Shown here piece by piece: positions 40,336 through 50,121 of a stretch of 64,000 bases of DNA (position 1 is the stretch's first letter; the number at the start of each line of letters is the position of its first letter). The DNA comes from Streptomyces sp. 1331.2 (lineage in GTDB: Bacteria > Actinomycetota > Actinomycetes > Streptomycetales > Streptomycetaceae): positions 4,405,001 through 4,469,000 of the forward strand of contig NZ_OBMJ01000001.1 in NCBI RefSeq assembly GCF_900199205.1, in the 5' to 3' direction. A program made the position numbers and the translations under genes. A model generated the notes under the pieces. That model was not told where the DNA came from. It searched no databases and was given only the letters and a program-made list of their open reading frames with translations.

Positions 40336-40341
40336 TATGCT
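40336..40341 (+). promoter_or_regulatory. Predicted -10 element of glmS
   Basis: TATGCT ends seven bases before the ATG and there is no ribosome-binding site, suggesting a leaderless transcript. The -35 is not clear. Confidence 0.4.
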
Positions 40342-40348
40342 GGCACGC

Positions 40349-42205
<1,857 letters not shown>

Positions 42206-42213
42206 CGGCTCCT

Positions 42214-42256
42214 ACGGCGCCCCTGCGGTGGCTGTGCCCTACCGCAGGGGCGCCGT
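42214..42256. terminator. Bidirectional terminator between glmS and the Uma2 gene
   Basis: ACGGCGCCCCTGCGGT and ACCGCAGGGGCGCCGT are perfectly complementary (16 bp) with an 11-base loop. The right arm overlaps the end of the minus-strand gene. Confidence 0.82.
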
Positions 42257-42796
42257 GTCGAGCGTGAAGGAGAAGGGGGCAGGCAGGTCGATCGTCTTGC
42301 CGAACTCGACCTTGGTCTGGGTGATGTAGTCCTCGCCGTCGGGTTCGGTGAACAGGGTGACCATGCCGTCGCTGCGGTCGATCAGCAGGTAGCAGGGGAT
42401 TCCTGCGGCGGCGTAGCCCTTGCGCTTGGGCTCGCGGTCCTTGTGCGGGTTGATCGACGTGACCTCGAAGACGAGTAGGACGCCTCCCGCGGGGGCCCAG
42501 GAATCCAGATGGTCGAAGTGGTCGGCCGGGACGACCGTGCCATCAGGGATGAACCGTCCCTTGGGAGTGATCAGGCCCTTGACACCGGCGATGTCCAGAT
42601 CGATCGCGGCGTTTCGGAAGAACTGCTTGGCGAGCTTCGAGACCGCACCCTCGTGGTGTCCGTCCGGTGGCGGTGTCACGACGATCTCCCCTTCGATGAA
42701 CTCGGCCTTGCTTCCCAGCGGGGTGTCCAGCTCCAGGAACGTCTGGAGGAGACCGTCCTCGCCCAGCGGGTGCTCGACTGCCGGCATGGCGACCAT
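42239..42796 (-). CDS. Uma2/DUF820 family protein (PD-(D/E)XK nuclease-like)
   Basis: A 185-residue protein. The GSKAEFIEGEIVVTPPP start, FIPDGTVVPADHF, and FEVTSINPHKDREPKRKGYA then GIPCYLLID follow the Uma2 pattern, whose Asp, Glu and Lys resemble the restriction-endonuclease-like active site. The chosen ATG follows AGGAGGGAG; upstream frame-open codons are less likely. Uma2 proteins are numerous in actinobacteria and cyanobacteria, and their function is unknown. It stands alone, converging on glmS, with no partner that suggests a role. Confidence 0.85.
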   Translation of the reverse strand: MVAMPAVEHPLGEDGLLQTFLELDTPLGSKAEFIEGEIVVTPPPDGHHEGAVSKLAKQFFRNAAIDLDIAGVKGLITPKGRFIPDGTVVPADHFDHLDSWAPAGGVLLVFEVTSINPHKDREPKRKGYAAAGIPCYLLIDRSDGMVTLFTEPDGEDYITQTKVEFGKTIDLPAPFSFTLDTAPLR

Positions 42797-42967
42797 GGCC
42801 CTTCTCCCTCCTGTGGGTCCGTGCCGAGCCACACGGTAGGCGTACGGACCGACACCGGCGGGGGATCGACGTGGGTGTCACTCGAAAGTGTGCCGCAGGG
42901 GCGGCTGCCGCGGGGCGGTGACGCGGGCTAGCGTCGTCCGTACGTCGACGGTCGGAGGAGTCCCGCC

Positions 42968-44431
42968 ATGCGTCATGCACACCCTGTGGAAACCGTCCGG
43001 GCTGCCGAGGCCGTGCTGATGGCGCGGCTGCCGGAGGGCACGTTGATGCAGCGGGCGGCCGCCGGGCTGGCCGCCACGTGTGCCCGGTTGCTGGGGCGGG
43101 TGTACGGCAGCCGGGTGGTGGTGCTGGCGGGCAGTGGGGACAACGGGGGTGACGCGCTGTACGCCGGGGCCGCGCTGGCCCGGCGCGGGGCGCGGGTGAC
43201 GGCGGTGCTGCTGGTGCCGGAGAAGGCGCACCCGGGTGGGCTGGCCGCGCTGCGGGCCGTCGGCGGGCGGGTGACGGCGGAGCAGGAAGTCGGCCTGGCC
43301 GACTTCTCGCGCGCGGACCTGGTGCTGGACGGGATCGTCGGCATCGGCGGGCGGGGCGGGCTGCGGCCCGAGGCCGTGCCGTACGCGCGGGCCGAGCGGC
43401 GCGGGGTGGTGGTGGCGGTGGACCTGCCCAGCGGGGTGGACGCCGACACCGGCGAGGTGCCGGGGGAGGCGCTGCGCGCGGACGTCACGGTCTGCTTCGG
43501 CACGTACAAGCCCGGGCTGCTGGTCGACCCGGGCGCCTCGTACGCGGGCGCGGTGCAGCTGGTCGGGATCGGGCTGGAGCTGCCTGAGGCGGAGGTGACG
43601 GCACTGCAGCACGCGGACGCGGCGGCGCTGCTGCCGCTGCCCGGCGCGGAGAGCGACAAGTACCGGCGCGGCGTGGTCGGGGTGGCGGCCGGCTCGGCGA
43701 CCTACCCGGGGGCGGCGCTGCTGGCCGTCGCCGGGGCGCTGCGGGGCGGCGCGGGCGCCGTCCGGTACGTGGGCACGGCGGCCGACGAGGTGGTGCGGCG
43801 CTTCCCGGAGACGCTGGTCACCGAGGGCGGGCCGGCCGGGGCCGGGCGGGTGCAGGCCTGGGTGGTCGGGCCGGGCGGCGGTGAGGGGGCGCGGCAGGCG
43901 CTGACCGAGGCGCTAGCGGGCGACGTCCCGGTGCTGGTGGACGCGGACGGGCTGACCGAGCTGGGCCGGCTCGGCCCGGACGCGCTGGCCGGCCGCACCG
44001 CGCCCACCCTGCTCACCCCTCACACCGGCGAGGCCGCCCGGCTGCTCGCCGGCGCCGAGGGCACCGCGCCCCCGGCCGCCGACGACCTGGCCGCCACCCG
44101 GCTCGCCACCGCCCGCCTACTGGCGGCCGCCTACCGGGCGACCGTGCTGCTGAAGGGCTCCACCACGGTGATCGCCGACCCCGGCGGCGCCGTCCGGGTC
44201 AACCCCACCGGCACCTCCTGGCTGGCCACCGCCGGCAGCGGCGACGTGCTCGCCGGCCTGGCCGGTTCCCTGCTGGCGGCGGGTCTACCGCCGCTGGACG
44301 CCGCGTCGGTGGCCGCGTACCTGCACGGGCTGGCGGGCCGCACGGCGGCGGGCGACCCGGGCGCGCCGACGACGGCGCTGGGGGTGGCGGCGGCGCTGCC
44401 GGCGGTCTGGCGGGCGGTGCGGAGGGGCTAG
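42968..44431 (+). CDS. nnrD: Bifunctional NAD(P)HX epimerase / ADP-dependent NAD(P)HX dehydratase
   Basis: A 487-residue fusion that repairs hydrated NAD(P)H. The N-terminal YjeF_N epimerase (about 1-215) has AGSGDNGGDALYAG and VDLPSGVDADTG. The C-terminal ribokinase-like dehydratase (about 225-485) has LLTPHTGEAARLL, LLKGSTTVI and the anion-hole motif NPTGTSWLATAGSGDVLAG. GGAGGAG precedes the ATG. Its TAG stop is supplied by the left end of a repeat element. The neighbouring alr makes a conserved actinobacterial pair. Confidence 0.93.
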   Translation: MRHAHPVETVRAAEAVLMARLPEGTLMQRAAAGLAATCARLLGRVYGSRVVVLAGSGDNGGDALYAGAALARRGARVTAVLLVPEKAHPGGLAALRAVGGRVTAEQEVGLADFSRADLVLDGIVGIGGRGGLRPEAVPYARAERRGVVVAVDLPSGVDADTGEVPGEALRADVTVCFGTYKPGLLVDPGASYAGAVQLVGIGLELPEAEVTALQHADAAALLPLPGAESDKYRRGVVGVAAGSATYPGAALLAVAGALRGGAGAVRYVGTAADEVVRRFPETLVTEGGPAGAGRVQAWVVGPGGGEGARQALTEALAGDVPVLVDADGLTELGRLGPDALAGRTAPTLLTPHTGEAARLLAGAEGTAPPAADDLAATRLATARLLAAAYRATVLLKGSTTVIADPGGAVRVNPTGTSWLATAGSGDVLAGLAGSLLAAGLPPLDAASVAAYLHGLAGRTAAGDPGAPTTALGVAAALPAVWRAVRRG

Positions 44432-44595
44432 GGCCTGTCCGGCGGATCTTGCCGGGCGCACGACGCCGGATCATCCCGCCTGGACGCACGCCCGAATCGT
44501 CCAAGTACACCCAGTACGAGGGCGATTCGGGCGCACGCCCAGACGGGCGCCCGACGCCGCGCGCTGATCCGACAAGATCCGCCGGACAGGCCCTA
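44429..44595. repeat. 167-bp palindromic element with 22-bp perfect inverted ends
   Basis: The ends are perfect inverted repeats of 22 bp starting TAGGGCCTGTCCGGCGGATC. Inside is a second large imperfect hairpin: CGCCCGAATCG near 44489 pairs with CGATTCGGGCG near 44522, and GTAC-ACCCA-GTAC forms the tip. The first three bases are the nnrD stop codon. A 14-base copy of the same end (TAGGGCCTGTCCGG) sits at the tsaE stop. The form resembles a MITE or REP-like element; no ORF or transposase is inside. Confidence 0.7.
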
Positions 44596-44691
44596 AGGCG
44601 TGTCTGACACGCCCCGGCACGCGGAACCGGGGAGTCCGATCGGGCGTCCCTGTAGCGGGGGGTGAACGGTCGTCGCAGGTCGGCGTGGGCG

Positions 44692-45966
44692 ATGGGGCCC
44701 GGGCATCGGCCGCCGCGCCGATGGGCCGTTCGGCGAGGACTCCGGGACGTCTGGGAGACTGACCCTGATGACAACTGCGAACACGACCGGCACAGCCCCC
44801 TGACCGACGGCGTACGGGCCGAGGCGACCATCGATCTCGGCGCCCTGCGCGGCAACCTCGCCGCGCTGCGCGAGCGCGTCGGCAGCACGGCGGTGATGCT
44901 CGCGGTCAAGGCGGACGCCTATGGCCACGGGGCGGTCGAGTGCGCCCGGGAGGCGGTCGCCAACGGGGTCGGCTGGTTCGGCTGCGCGACGCCCGACGAG
45001 GCGCTGGCGCTGCGGGCCGGGGGCATCCGCCCGGAGCAGGCCCGCATCCTGTGCTGGCTGTGGACACCCGGCGGGCCGTGGCGCGAGGCGCTGCGCGCGG
45101 ACCTGGACATCTCGGTCAGCGGGCAGTGGGCGCTGGACGAGCTGCTGCCGGCCGTCCGTGAGACCGGCATCCCGGCACGCGTGCACCTCAAGGCGGACAC
45201 CGGCCTCGGCCGCAACGGCTGCCAGCCGCACGACTGGCCGCAGCTGGTCGCCGCCGCCCGCCGCGCCGAGGCCGAGGGCCTGCTCACGGTGGTCGGCGTC
45301 TGGTCGCACTTCGCGGCCGCCGACGAGCCCGGCCACCCGTCGATCCAGGCCCAGCTGGACTCCTTCCACGCCGCCCTGGCCACGGCCGAGGCCGCCGGGC
45401 TGCGCCCCGAACTGCGGCACCTGGCGAACTCGCCGGCCACCCTGCTGCTGCCCCAGTCACACTTCGACCTGGTCCGCACCGGCCTCGCCGCGTACGGGCT
45501 GTCGCCCGTGCCCGAGGTGGGCTCGCCGGCCGACTTCGGGCTGCGCCCGGTGATGTCGCTGACCGCGCGGCTGGCGCTGGTCAAGGAGGTCCCCGGCGGG
45601 CACGGGGTCAGCTACGGCCACCACTACACGACGCCTGGCCCGACCACGCTGGGCCTGGTCCCGGTCGGCTACGGCGACGGCATCCCCCGGCACGGCAGCG
45701 GCACCGGCCCGGTGCAGATCGGCGGCAAGTGGCGCACGGTGGCCGGCCGGGTGGCGATGGACCAGTTCGTGGTGGACCTGGGCGGCGACAGCCCCGGGAT
45801 CGGCGACGAGGCGCTGCTGTTCGGCAACGGCGAGCGCGGCGAGCCGACCGCCGAGGACTGGGCCCGCGCCTGCGGCACCATCTCGTACGAGATCGTCACC
45901 CGGATCGGTGCCCGGGTGCCCCGCCGTTACCTGGGCGGCAGCCACTCCGAGGGTGCGTCGGCATGA
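44692..45966 (+). CDS. alr: Alanine racemase (start region apparently frameshifted)
   Basis: A PLP enzyme interconverting L- and D-alanine for peptidoglycan. The PLP Lys is in MLAVKADAYGHG and the catalytic Tyr in HGVSYGHHYTTPG; RTGLAAYGLSP and GRVAMDQF are typical. The conserved protein begins near VRAEATIDLGALRGNL (about 44814). The in-frame ATG chosen here gives 424 residues with a non-conserved Arg-rich N-terminus. A much better N-terminus (MTTANTTGTAP) starts at an ATG at 44768 in another frame and would join this frame if the CCCCC run at 44798-44802 had one more C. So either an indel or an unusual start exists. Confidence 0.88.
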   Translation: MGPGHRPPRRWAVRRGLRDVWETDPDDNCEHDRHSPLTDGVRAEATIDLGALRGNLAALRERVGSTAVMLAVKADAYGHGAVECAREAVANGVGWFGCATPDEALALRAGGIRPEQARILCWLWTPGGPWREALRADLDISVSGQWALDELLPAVRETGIPARVHLKADTGLGRNGCQPHDWPQLVAAARRAEAEGLLTVVGVWSHFAAADEPGHPSIQAQLDSFHAALATAEAAGLRPELRHLANSPATLLLPQSHFDLVRTGLAAYGLSPVPEVGSPADFGLRPVMSLTARLALVKEVPGGHGVSYGHHYTTPGPTTLGLVPVGYGDGIPRHGSGTGPVQIGGKWRTVAGRVAMDQFVVDLGGDSPGIGDEALLFGNGERGEPTAEDWARACGTISYEIVTRIGARVPRRYLGGSHSEGASA

Positions 45967-47225
45967 CGGAGGCACCGGTCGGGGACGGCGCGGTCGCGGC
46001 GGTGGCCAAGGCGGCCGGCGCCGCCTCCGGGGTGAGCCGGGCGGGTGTGATCGGAATCTCGGTCGGCGTGCTGGCGGCCGGGGCGGCCGCCGGGGTGGCG
46101 ATCGAACGGCTGACGGTCGGCCGGGCGATGCGCCGCCGGGCCCGGGCCGAGCTGGACGCCGGCGCCCCGTACGGCTCGCTGCGCGGGCTCCCGAGGACGG
46201 TGGCCGCACCGGACGGCACGGAGCTGTACGTCGAACTGGACGGCACCGGCTGGGACGCGCCGGACGGCAGTAGTACCCGCCCCGGAGGCGAGTGGGCGGG
46301 TAGCAGCCCCGAGCCGTTGACCGTCGTTTTCTGCCACGGCTACTGCCTCAGCCAGGACAGCTGGCACTTCCAGCGGGCCGCGCTGCGCGAGGGCATGCGG
46401 CTGGTCTTCTGGGACCAGCGCAGCCACGGCCGTTCCGAGCGCTCCCGTTCGTACCTGGCGGGCGAGCCGGCCGGCATCGACCAGCTGGGCGGCGACCTCA
46501 AGGCGGTGATCGACGCCGTGGCGCCGACCGGGCCGCTGGTGCTGGTGGGCCATTCGATGGGCGGCATGACGGTGATGGCGCTGGCCGACCAGCACCCGGA
46601 GCTGTTCCGGGAGAGGGTCGCCGGGGTCGCCCTGGTCGGCACGCTCGCGGGCGGCTGGAACGACGTGAACCTCGGCCTGCCGAAGGCCGGCGCGAAGCTG
46701 TTCAAGAAGGTCGCGCCCGGGGTGGTGAAGCTGCTGGGCCGCCAGGTGGACCTGGTGGAGGCGACCAGGCGGCTGGGCTCGGACGTGACCTCGGTCTTCT
46801 ACCGCAGGTTCTCCTTCGGGAGCCGGGAGGTCGACCCCGGTGTGGTGCGCTTCGCCGAGCAGCTGCTGGACGGCACCCCGATCGACGTGGTGGCCGAGTT
46901 CTACCCGGTGTTCGGCGTGCACGAGAAGTACGAGGCGCTGGCCGCCCTGCGCGGTCTGCCGGCCCTGGTGCTGGCCGGGACGAAGGACCTGCTGACGCCT
47001 TCGGCGCACAGCGAGGCGATGGCCGAGCGGCTGCCGGGGGCGGAGCTGGTCCTGGCCGAGGGCGCCGGGCACCTGGTGATGCTGGAGCGGCCGGAGCTGG
47101 TCGACCGTGAGCTGGCGCGGCTGCTGTGCCGGGCCGCCGAGGTCGCCGGGGCTGCGCCGCTGCCCGCGGCCGTCCTCGACCTGGCCCGGGAGCAGGCCGC
47201 CGACGCGGCCCCCGAGCCCGTCTGA
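45963..47225 (+). CDS. Alpha/beta hydrolase with N-terminal membrane segment
   Basis: A 420-residue protein with an Ala/Gly-rich hydrophobic stretch at about 25-50, followed by RAMRRRARAEL, then an alpha/beta hydrolase domain. The nucleophile is in LVGHSMGGMT, the acid probably in LAGTKDLLTP and the His in EGAGHLVMLERP; the oxyanion region is FCHGYCLSQDSWHFQ. The ATG overlaps the alr stop as ATGA. The substrate is unknown; similar genes sit between alr and tsaE in other streptomycetes. A serine esterase or lipase is the safest call. Confidence 0.82.
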   Translation: MTEAPVGDGAVAAVAKAAGAASGVSRAGVIGISVGVLAAGAAAGVAIERLTVGRAMRRRARAELDAGAPYGSLRGLPRTVAAPDGTELYVELDGTGWDAPDGSSTRPGGEWAGSSPEPLTVVFCHGYCLSQDSWHFQRAALREGMRLVFWDQRSHGRSERSRSYLAGEPAGIDQLGGDLKAVIDAVAPTGPLVLVGHSMGGMTVMALADQHPELFRERVAGVALVGTLAGGWNDVNLGLPKAGAKLFKKVAPGVVKLLGRQVDLVEATRRLGSDVTSVFYRRFSFGSREVDPGVVRFAEQLLDGTPIDVVAEFYPVFGVHEKYEALAALRGLPALVLAGTKDLLTPSAHSEAMAERLPGAELVLAEGAGHLVMLERPELVDRELARLLCRAAEVAGAAPLPAAVLDLAREQAADAAPEPV

Positions 47226-47366
47226 CGCCCCCCTGACGCGCGCCCGGTTCTCGCAGGTTCTCGCGAGGAGTTGCCGCCCGGCGCATCCGGGGGCGGCGAT
47301 GTGGCACGGTAGCGGTGGCGGCCGGTGGTCGGCGCGCCGGTACGGACCGAAGGGCAAGACACGCGC

Positions 47367-47864
47367 ATGGGCTCGCACGCCACTCTCACCGTCCCCACCC
47401 CGGAGCGGATGGGCCGGCTCGGCCGGGAGCTGGCCGCTCTGCTGCGGCCGGGGGACCTGGTGCTGCTCTCCGGCGAGCTGGGGGCGGGGAAGACCACGCT
47501 GACCCGGGGCCTGGGGGAGGGGCTGCAGGTCCGCGGGGCGGTGACCTCGCCGACCTTCGTGATCGCCCGGGTGCATCCCTCGCTGGTCGGCGGCCCGTCG
47601 CTGGTGCACGTGGACGCGTACCGGCTGGGCGGGGACCTGGACGAGATGGAGGACCTCGACCTGGACGTCTCGCTGCCGGAGTCGGTGATCGTCGTCGAGT
47701 GGGGCGAGGGCAAGGTCGAGCGGCTGTCCGAGGACCGGCTGGAGGTCCGGATCGAGCGCGCCCTGGGCGACACCGCCGCCGGGGACGACCACGACCCGCG
47801 CCGGGTGCTGCTGACCGGCATCGGCCCGCGCTGGGCGGGCGTGGAGCTGGCGGAGCTGGCGTAG
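47367..47864 (+). CDS. tsaE: tRNA t6A biosynthesis ATPase TsaE
   Basis: A 165-residue P-loop protein needed for N6-threonylcarbamoyladenosine at A37 of tRNA. Walker A is GELGAGKTTLTRGL, followed by the family motifs VTSPTFVI, HVDAYRLGG and VIVVEWGEG. The ATG behind AAGGGCAAG is chosen over an upstream in-frame GTG. tsaB and tsaD lie 1.1 and 2.3 kb downstream. The stop codon is the first triplet of a TAGGGCCTGTCCGG repeat end. Confidence 0.93.
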   Translation: MGSHATLTVPTPERMGRLGRELAALLRPGDLVLLSGELGAGKTTLTRGLGEGLQVRGAVTSPTFVIARVHPSLVGGPSLVHVDAYRLGGDLDEMEDLDLDVSLPESVIVVEWGEGKVERLSEDRLEVRIERALGDTAAGDDHDPRRVLLTGIGPRWAGVELAELA

Positions 47865-47875
47865 GGCCTGTCCGG
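47862..47875. repeat. Solo 14-base copy of the palindromic-element end
   Basis: TAGGGCCTGTCCGG is identical to the first 14 bases of the 167-bp element at 44429, and again its TAG is the stop codon of the gene upstream. No matching right end is seen within 200 bases. Confidence 0.55.
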
Positions 47876-47958
47876 CCCACGGGGCGTCTCGACTTCCCGA
47901 CAGGCTGTCGGCAAGATGTTGCGGGCGGGCTGCCGCGCGTGGTGGGATGGGTGCTGCG

Positions 47959-47974
47959 GTTAGGTCTGCCTAAC
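47959..47974. promoter_or_regulatory. GTTAGG-TCTG-CCTAAC palindrome
   Basis: A perfect dyad with 6-bp arms directly before the ribosome-binding site of the small gene at 47987. The half-sites recall the iron-box halves TTAGG/CCTAA, but the spacing is too short for a normal DmdR/IdeR box. Possibly an operator for an unknown repressor. Confidence 0.3.
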
Positions 47975-47986
47975 TAGGGAGGCGCC

Positions 47987-48181
47987 ATGTCGAGCACCAC
48001 CCCCGCCCCGGAGCGCGCCGTTCGCGACGCCGGGGCCGGAGAGTCCGCCCCCCGCGCTGCGGGGGAGCCGATGCGGGCGCTGCTGGCCGCCTGCGCGGCC
48101 GCCGAGGCGGTGTCCACCCCGCCCGAGCCGAAGCCCGGGCAGGCCGAGGAGCCCGGGACGGAGACGCCCCGGGCCGCCTGA
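47987..48181 (+). CDS. Small hypothetical protein
   Basis: A 64-residue Ala/Pro/Glu-rich protein with one central helix-like stretch (GEPMRALLAACAAAEAVS) flanked by disordered ends. GGGAGG lies at good spacing from the ATG, and codon use has the G/C third-position bias of its neighbours, which supports a real gene. No domain is recognised. It lies between tsaE and a minus-strand membrane protein. Confidence 0.5.
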   Translation: MSSTTPAPERAVRDAGAGESAPRAAGEPMRALLAACAAAEAVSTPPEPKPGQAEEPGTETPRAA

Positions 48182-48232
48182 GCCGCCCCGAAAGCCGAAG
48201 CCCCGAGCCAGCCCCGGGCCTCAGGACGTGGC

Positions 48233-48808
48233 TCAGGCGACCACGACCACCTTGGTGTCCTTCGGCGCGAAGTCCCAGAGCAGCTGGCCCTCGGCGCGGC
48301 CGCTGCGGATGCCGCCGGTCTTGGCCTTCGGGTCGGCGGTCGGCATCGCGCCGTCCACGGCCGCGCCGAAGCCGAACACCACGCCGTTCTGCTGGGCGAA
48401 GCGCACCACGTGCTCGATCTGCCGGCCGTCCGCACCGGTGCCGGTCGGGGTGCGGCTGTACACGGCGTAGCTGCCCGGGGTGGGCTCGACCGAGCCCGGG
48501 ACGACCTGGAACGCGGCCGCGACCTGCGGGCTCTTCTTCGGGTCGACCAGCCAGACGTAGTGGCTGCCGATCGAGTAGACGACCCGGGTGCCGGTGCCCG
48601 AGGTGGCCGGCAGCGGCGGCGCGACCGGGGTCGGCGTGGCGCTCGGCGCCGAGGCGGTGGCCGTGCCGGTCGCCGTGGTGGTGACGGTGGGCTTGGCACC
48701 GCCCGCCCGGTCCTGGGCGCCGTTGGCCTGGAAGGCCAGCAGGCTCACCACCGCCAGGGCCCCCAGGGTCAGCCCCGTGACCACAACTCCAGGACCCATC
48801 TTCGCCAC
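48233..48808 (-). CDS. Membrane-anchored hypothetical protein
   Basis: A 191-residue protein with one N-terminal membrane anchor (VVVTGLTLGALAVVSLLAF, about 7-26), a Thr/Ala/Pro-rich linker (about 38-65) and an extracytoplasmic domain (about 70-191). The GTG start, three codons before an ATG, follows GGGAGCAG. The domain (TRVVYSIGSHYVWLVDPKK, FGFGAAVDGAMP) is not one I can name. It is divergent from tsaB. Confidence 0.7.
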   Translation of the reverse strand: MAKMGPGVVVTGLTLGALAVVSLLAFQANGAQDRAGGAKPTVTTTATGTATASAPSATPTPVAPPLPATSGTGTRVVYSIGSHYVWLVDPKKSPQVAAAFQVVPGSVEPTPGSYAVYSRTPTGTGADGRQIEHVVRFAQQNGVVFGFGAAVDGAMPTADPKAKTGGIRSGRAEGQLLWDFAPKDTKVVVVA

Positions 48809-48940
48809 GTGCTGCTCCCGCCGCCGTCCCTTTTCGTACCGGCCTATCGTGCCAGGTCCGTCCGTCCGGCTCGCAGTGCCTCGGATGTGTGTTCCCGGGT
48901 GGTACGCCCTGCCGATCGGCCGGTCGGCCCAACGTCGGTC

Positions 48941-48946
48941 TAACCT
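48941..48946 (+). promoter_or_regulatory. Predicted -10 element of the tsaB operon
   Basis: TAACCT ends six bases before the GTG of tsaB, with no ribosome-binding site, predicting leaderless transcription of tsaB-rimI-tsaD. Confidence 0.4.
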
Positions 48947-48952
48947 TGACCC

Positions 48953-49609
48953 GTGCTGCTGCTCGCGTTCGACACCGCTACCCCCGCCGTTACCGCCGCC
49001 GTCCACGACGGCACCGCCGTCCTGGCCGAGACCCACCAGGTCGACGCCCGGCGCCACGGCGAACTGCTGCTGCCCGCGATCGACGGGGTCCTGCGGACGG
49101 CCGGGGTGGACAAGCACCGGCTGACCGGGATCGCGGTCGGCGTCGGCCCGGGCCCGTACACCGGCCTGCGGGTCGGCCTGGTGACCGCCGCCGCGCTCGG
49201 GCACGCCCTCGGGCTGCCGGTGTACGGCGTCTGCACCCTGGACGCGATCGCCTTCCAGGCCCGCGCCGAGGGCCTGGCCGGGCAGCCGTTCACCGTCGCC
49301 ACCGACGCGCGCCGCAAGGAGGTCTACTGGGCCTCGTACGACGCCGAGGGCCGCCGCACCGAGGGCCCGGGCGTGGACCGTCCGGCCGAGCTGACCCCGC
49401 AGAGGCGTTCCGTCGGCGCCGGCGCGCTGCTCTACCCCGACGCCTTCCCGGGCGCGCACGGCCCCGAGCACGTGTCGGCCGGCGCCCTGGCCGGCTTCGC
49501 CGCCGCCGAGCTGGCCGCCGGGCGCGAGCTGCTGCCGAACGTCCCGCTGTACCTGCGACGCCCCGACGCCCAGGTCCCGGCCGGCTACAAGGCGGTGCTC
49601 CCGGCGTGA
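48953..49609 (+). CDS. tsaB: tRNA t6A biosynthesis protein TsaB
   Basis: A 218-residue ASKHA-fold partner of TsaD. The N-terminus MLLLAFDTATPAVTAAVHDG and VGVGPGPYTGLRVGLVTA are diagnostic. It starts with GTG close behind a -10 element. Its TGA overlaps the GTG of rimI. Confidence 0.94.
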   Translation: MLLLAFDTATPAVTAAVHDGTAVLAETHQVDARRHGELLLPAIDGVLRTAGVDKHRLTGIAVGVGPGPYTGLRVGLVTAAALGHALGLPVYGVCTLDAIAFQARAEGLAGQPFTVATDARRKEVYWASYDAEGRRTEGPGVDRPAELTPQRRSVGAGALLYPDAFPGAHGPEHVSAGALAGFAAAELAAGRELLPNVPLYLRRPDAQVPAGYKAVLPA

Positions 49610-50121
49610 ACCACGGCACCACCCTGCGCCCGATGCGCTGGTGGGACATCGCGCCGGTGATGGAACTGGAGCTGCGGCTCTTCCCCGAGGACGCCTGGTC
49701 CACCGGGATGTTCTGGTCCGAGTTGGCCGAGGCCCACCCCGGCGGCACCCGCCACTACACCGTCGCCACCGCCGCGGACGGCGCGATCGTCGGCTACGCC
49801 GGACTGATGGCGGTCGCCGGCGAGGGCGACGTCCAGACCATCGCCGTCGACGACCGCCACCAGGGCGGCGGCCTCGGCACGGCGCTGCTCACCGACCTGA
49901 TCCGGGAGTCCGCCCGGCGCGGCTGCGCCGAACTGCTGCTGGAGGTGCGGGTGGACAACCTGCGCGCCCAGCGGCTGTACGAGCGCCACGGCTTCGAACC
50001 GGTGGGCATCCGGCGCGGCTACTACCAGCCCGCCAACGTCGACGCGCTGGTGATGCGCCTCGACCACCCCGGCACTGACCGCACTGACCCGAAGGACATT
50101 GAGGACACCCACCATGGCTGA
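49606..50121 (+). CDS. rimI: Ribosomal-protein-alanine N-acetyltransferase (GNAT)
   Basis: A 171-residue GNAT acetyltransferase. The acetyl-CoA loop lies in [17 protein letters not shown] and is followed by [22 protein letters not shown], as in RimI, which acetylates the S18 N-terminus in E. coli. GTG overlaps the tsaB stop, and its end overlaps the tsaD start by eight bases. The tsaB-rimI-tsaD order is common in bacteria; the native substrate here is not known. Confidence 0.88.
   Translation: MNHGTTLRPMRWWDIAPVMELELRLFPEDAWSTGMFWSELAEAHPGGTRHYTVATAADGAIVGYAGLMAVAGEGDVQTIAVDDRHQGGGLGTALLTDLIRESARRGCAELLLEVRVDNLRAQRLYERHGFEPVGIRRGYYQPANVDALVMRLDHPGTDRTDPKDIEDTHHG

Noticed and set aside
40250..40348. 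glmS riboswitch/ribozyme before glmS
   Set aside because: The intergenic region is 99 bases, the transcript is probably leaderless, and no ribozyme core is recognisable.
47959..47974. Classical DmdR/IdeR iron box
   Set aside because: The halves TTAGG and CCTAA are only 4 bases apart instead of 9, so the 19-bp consensus is not met; kept only as an unknown palindrome.
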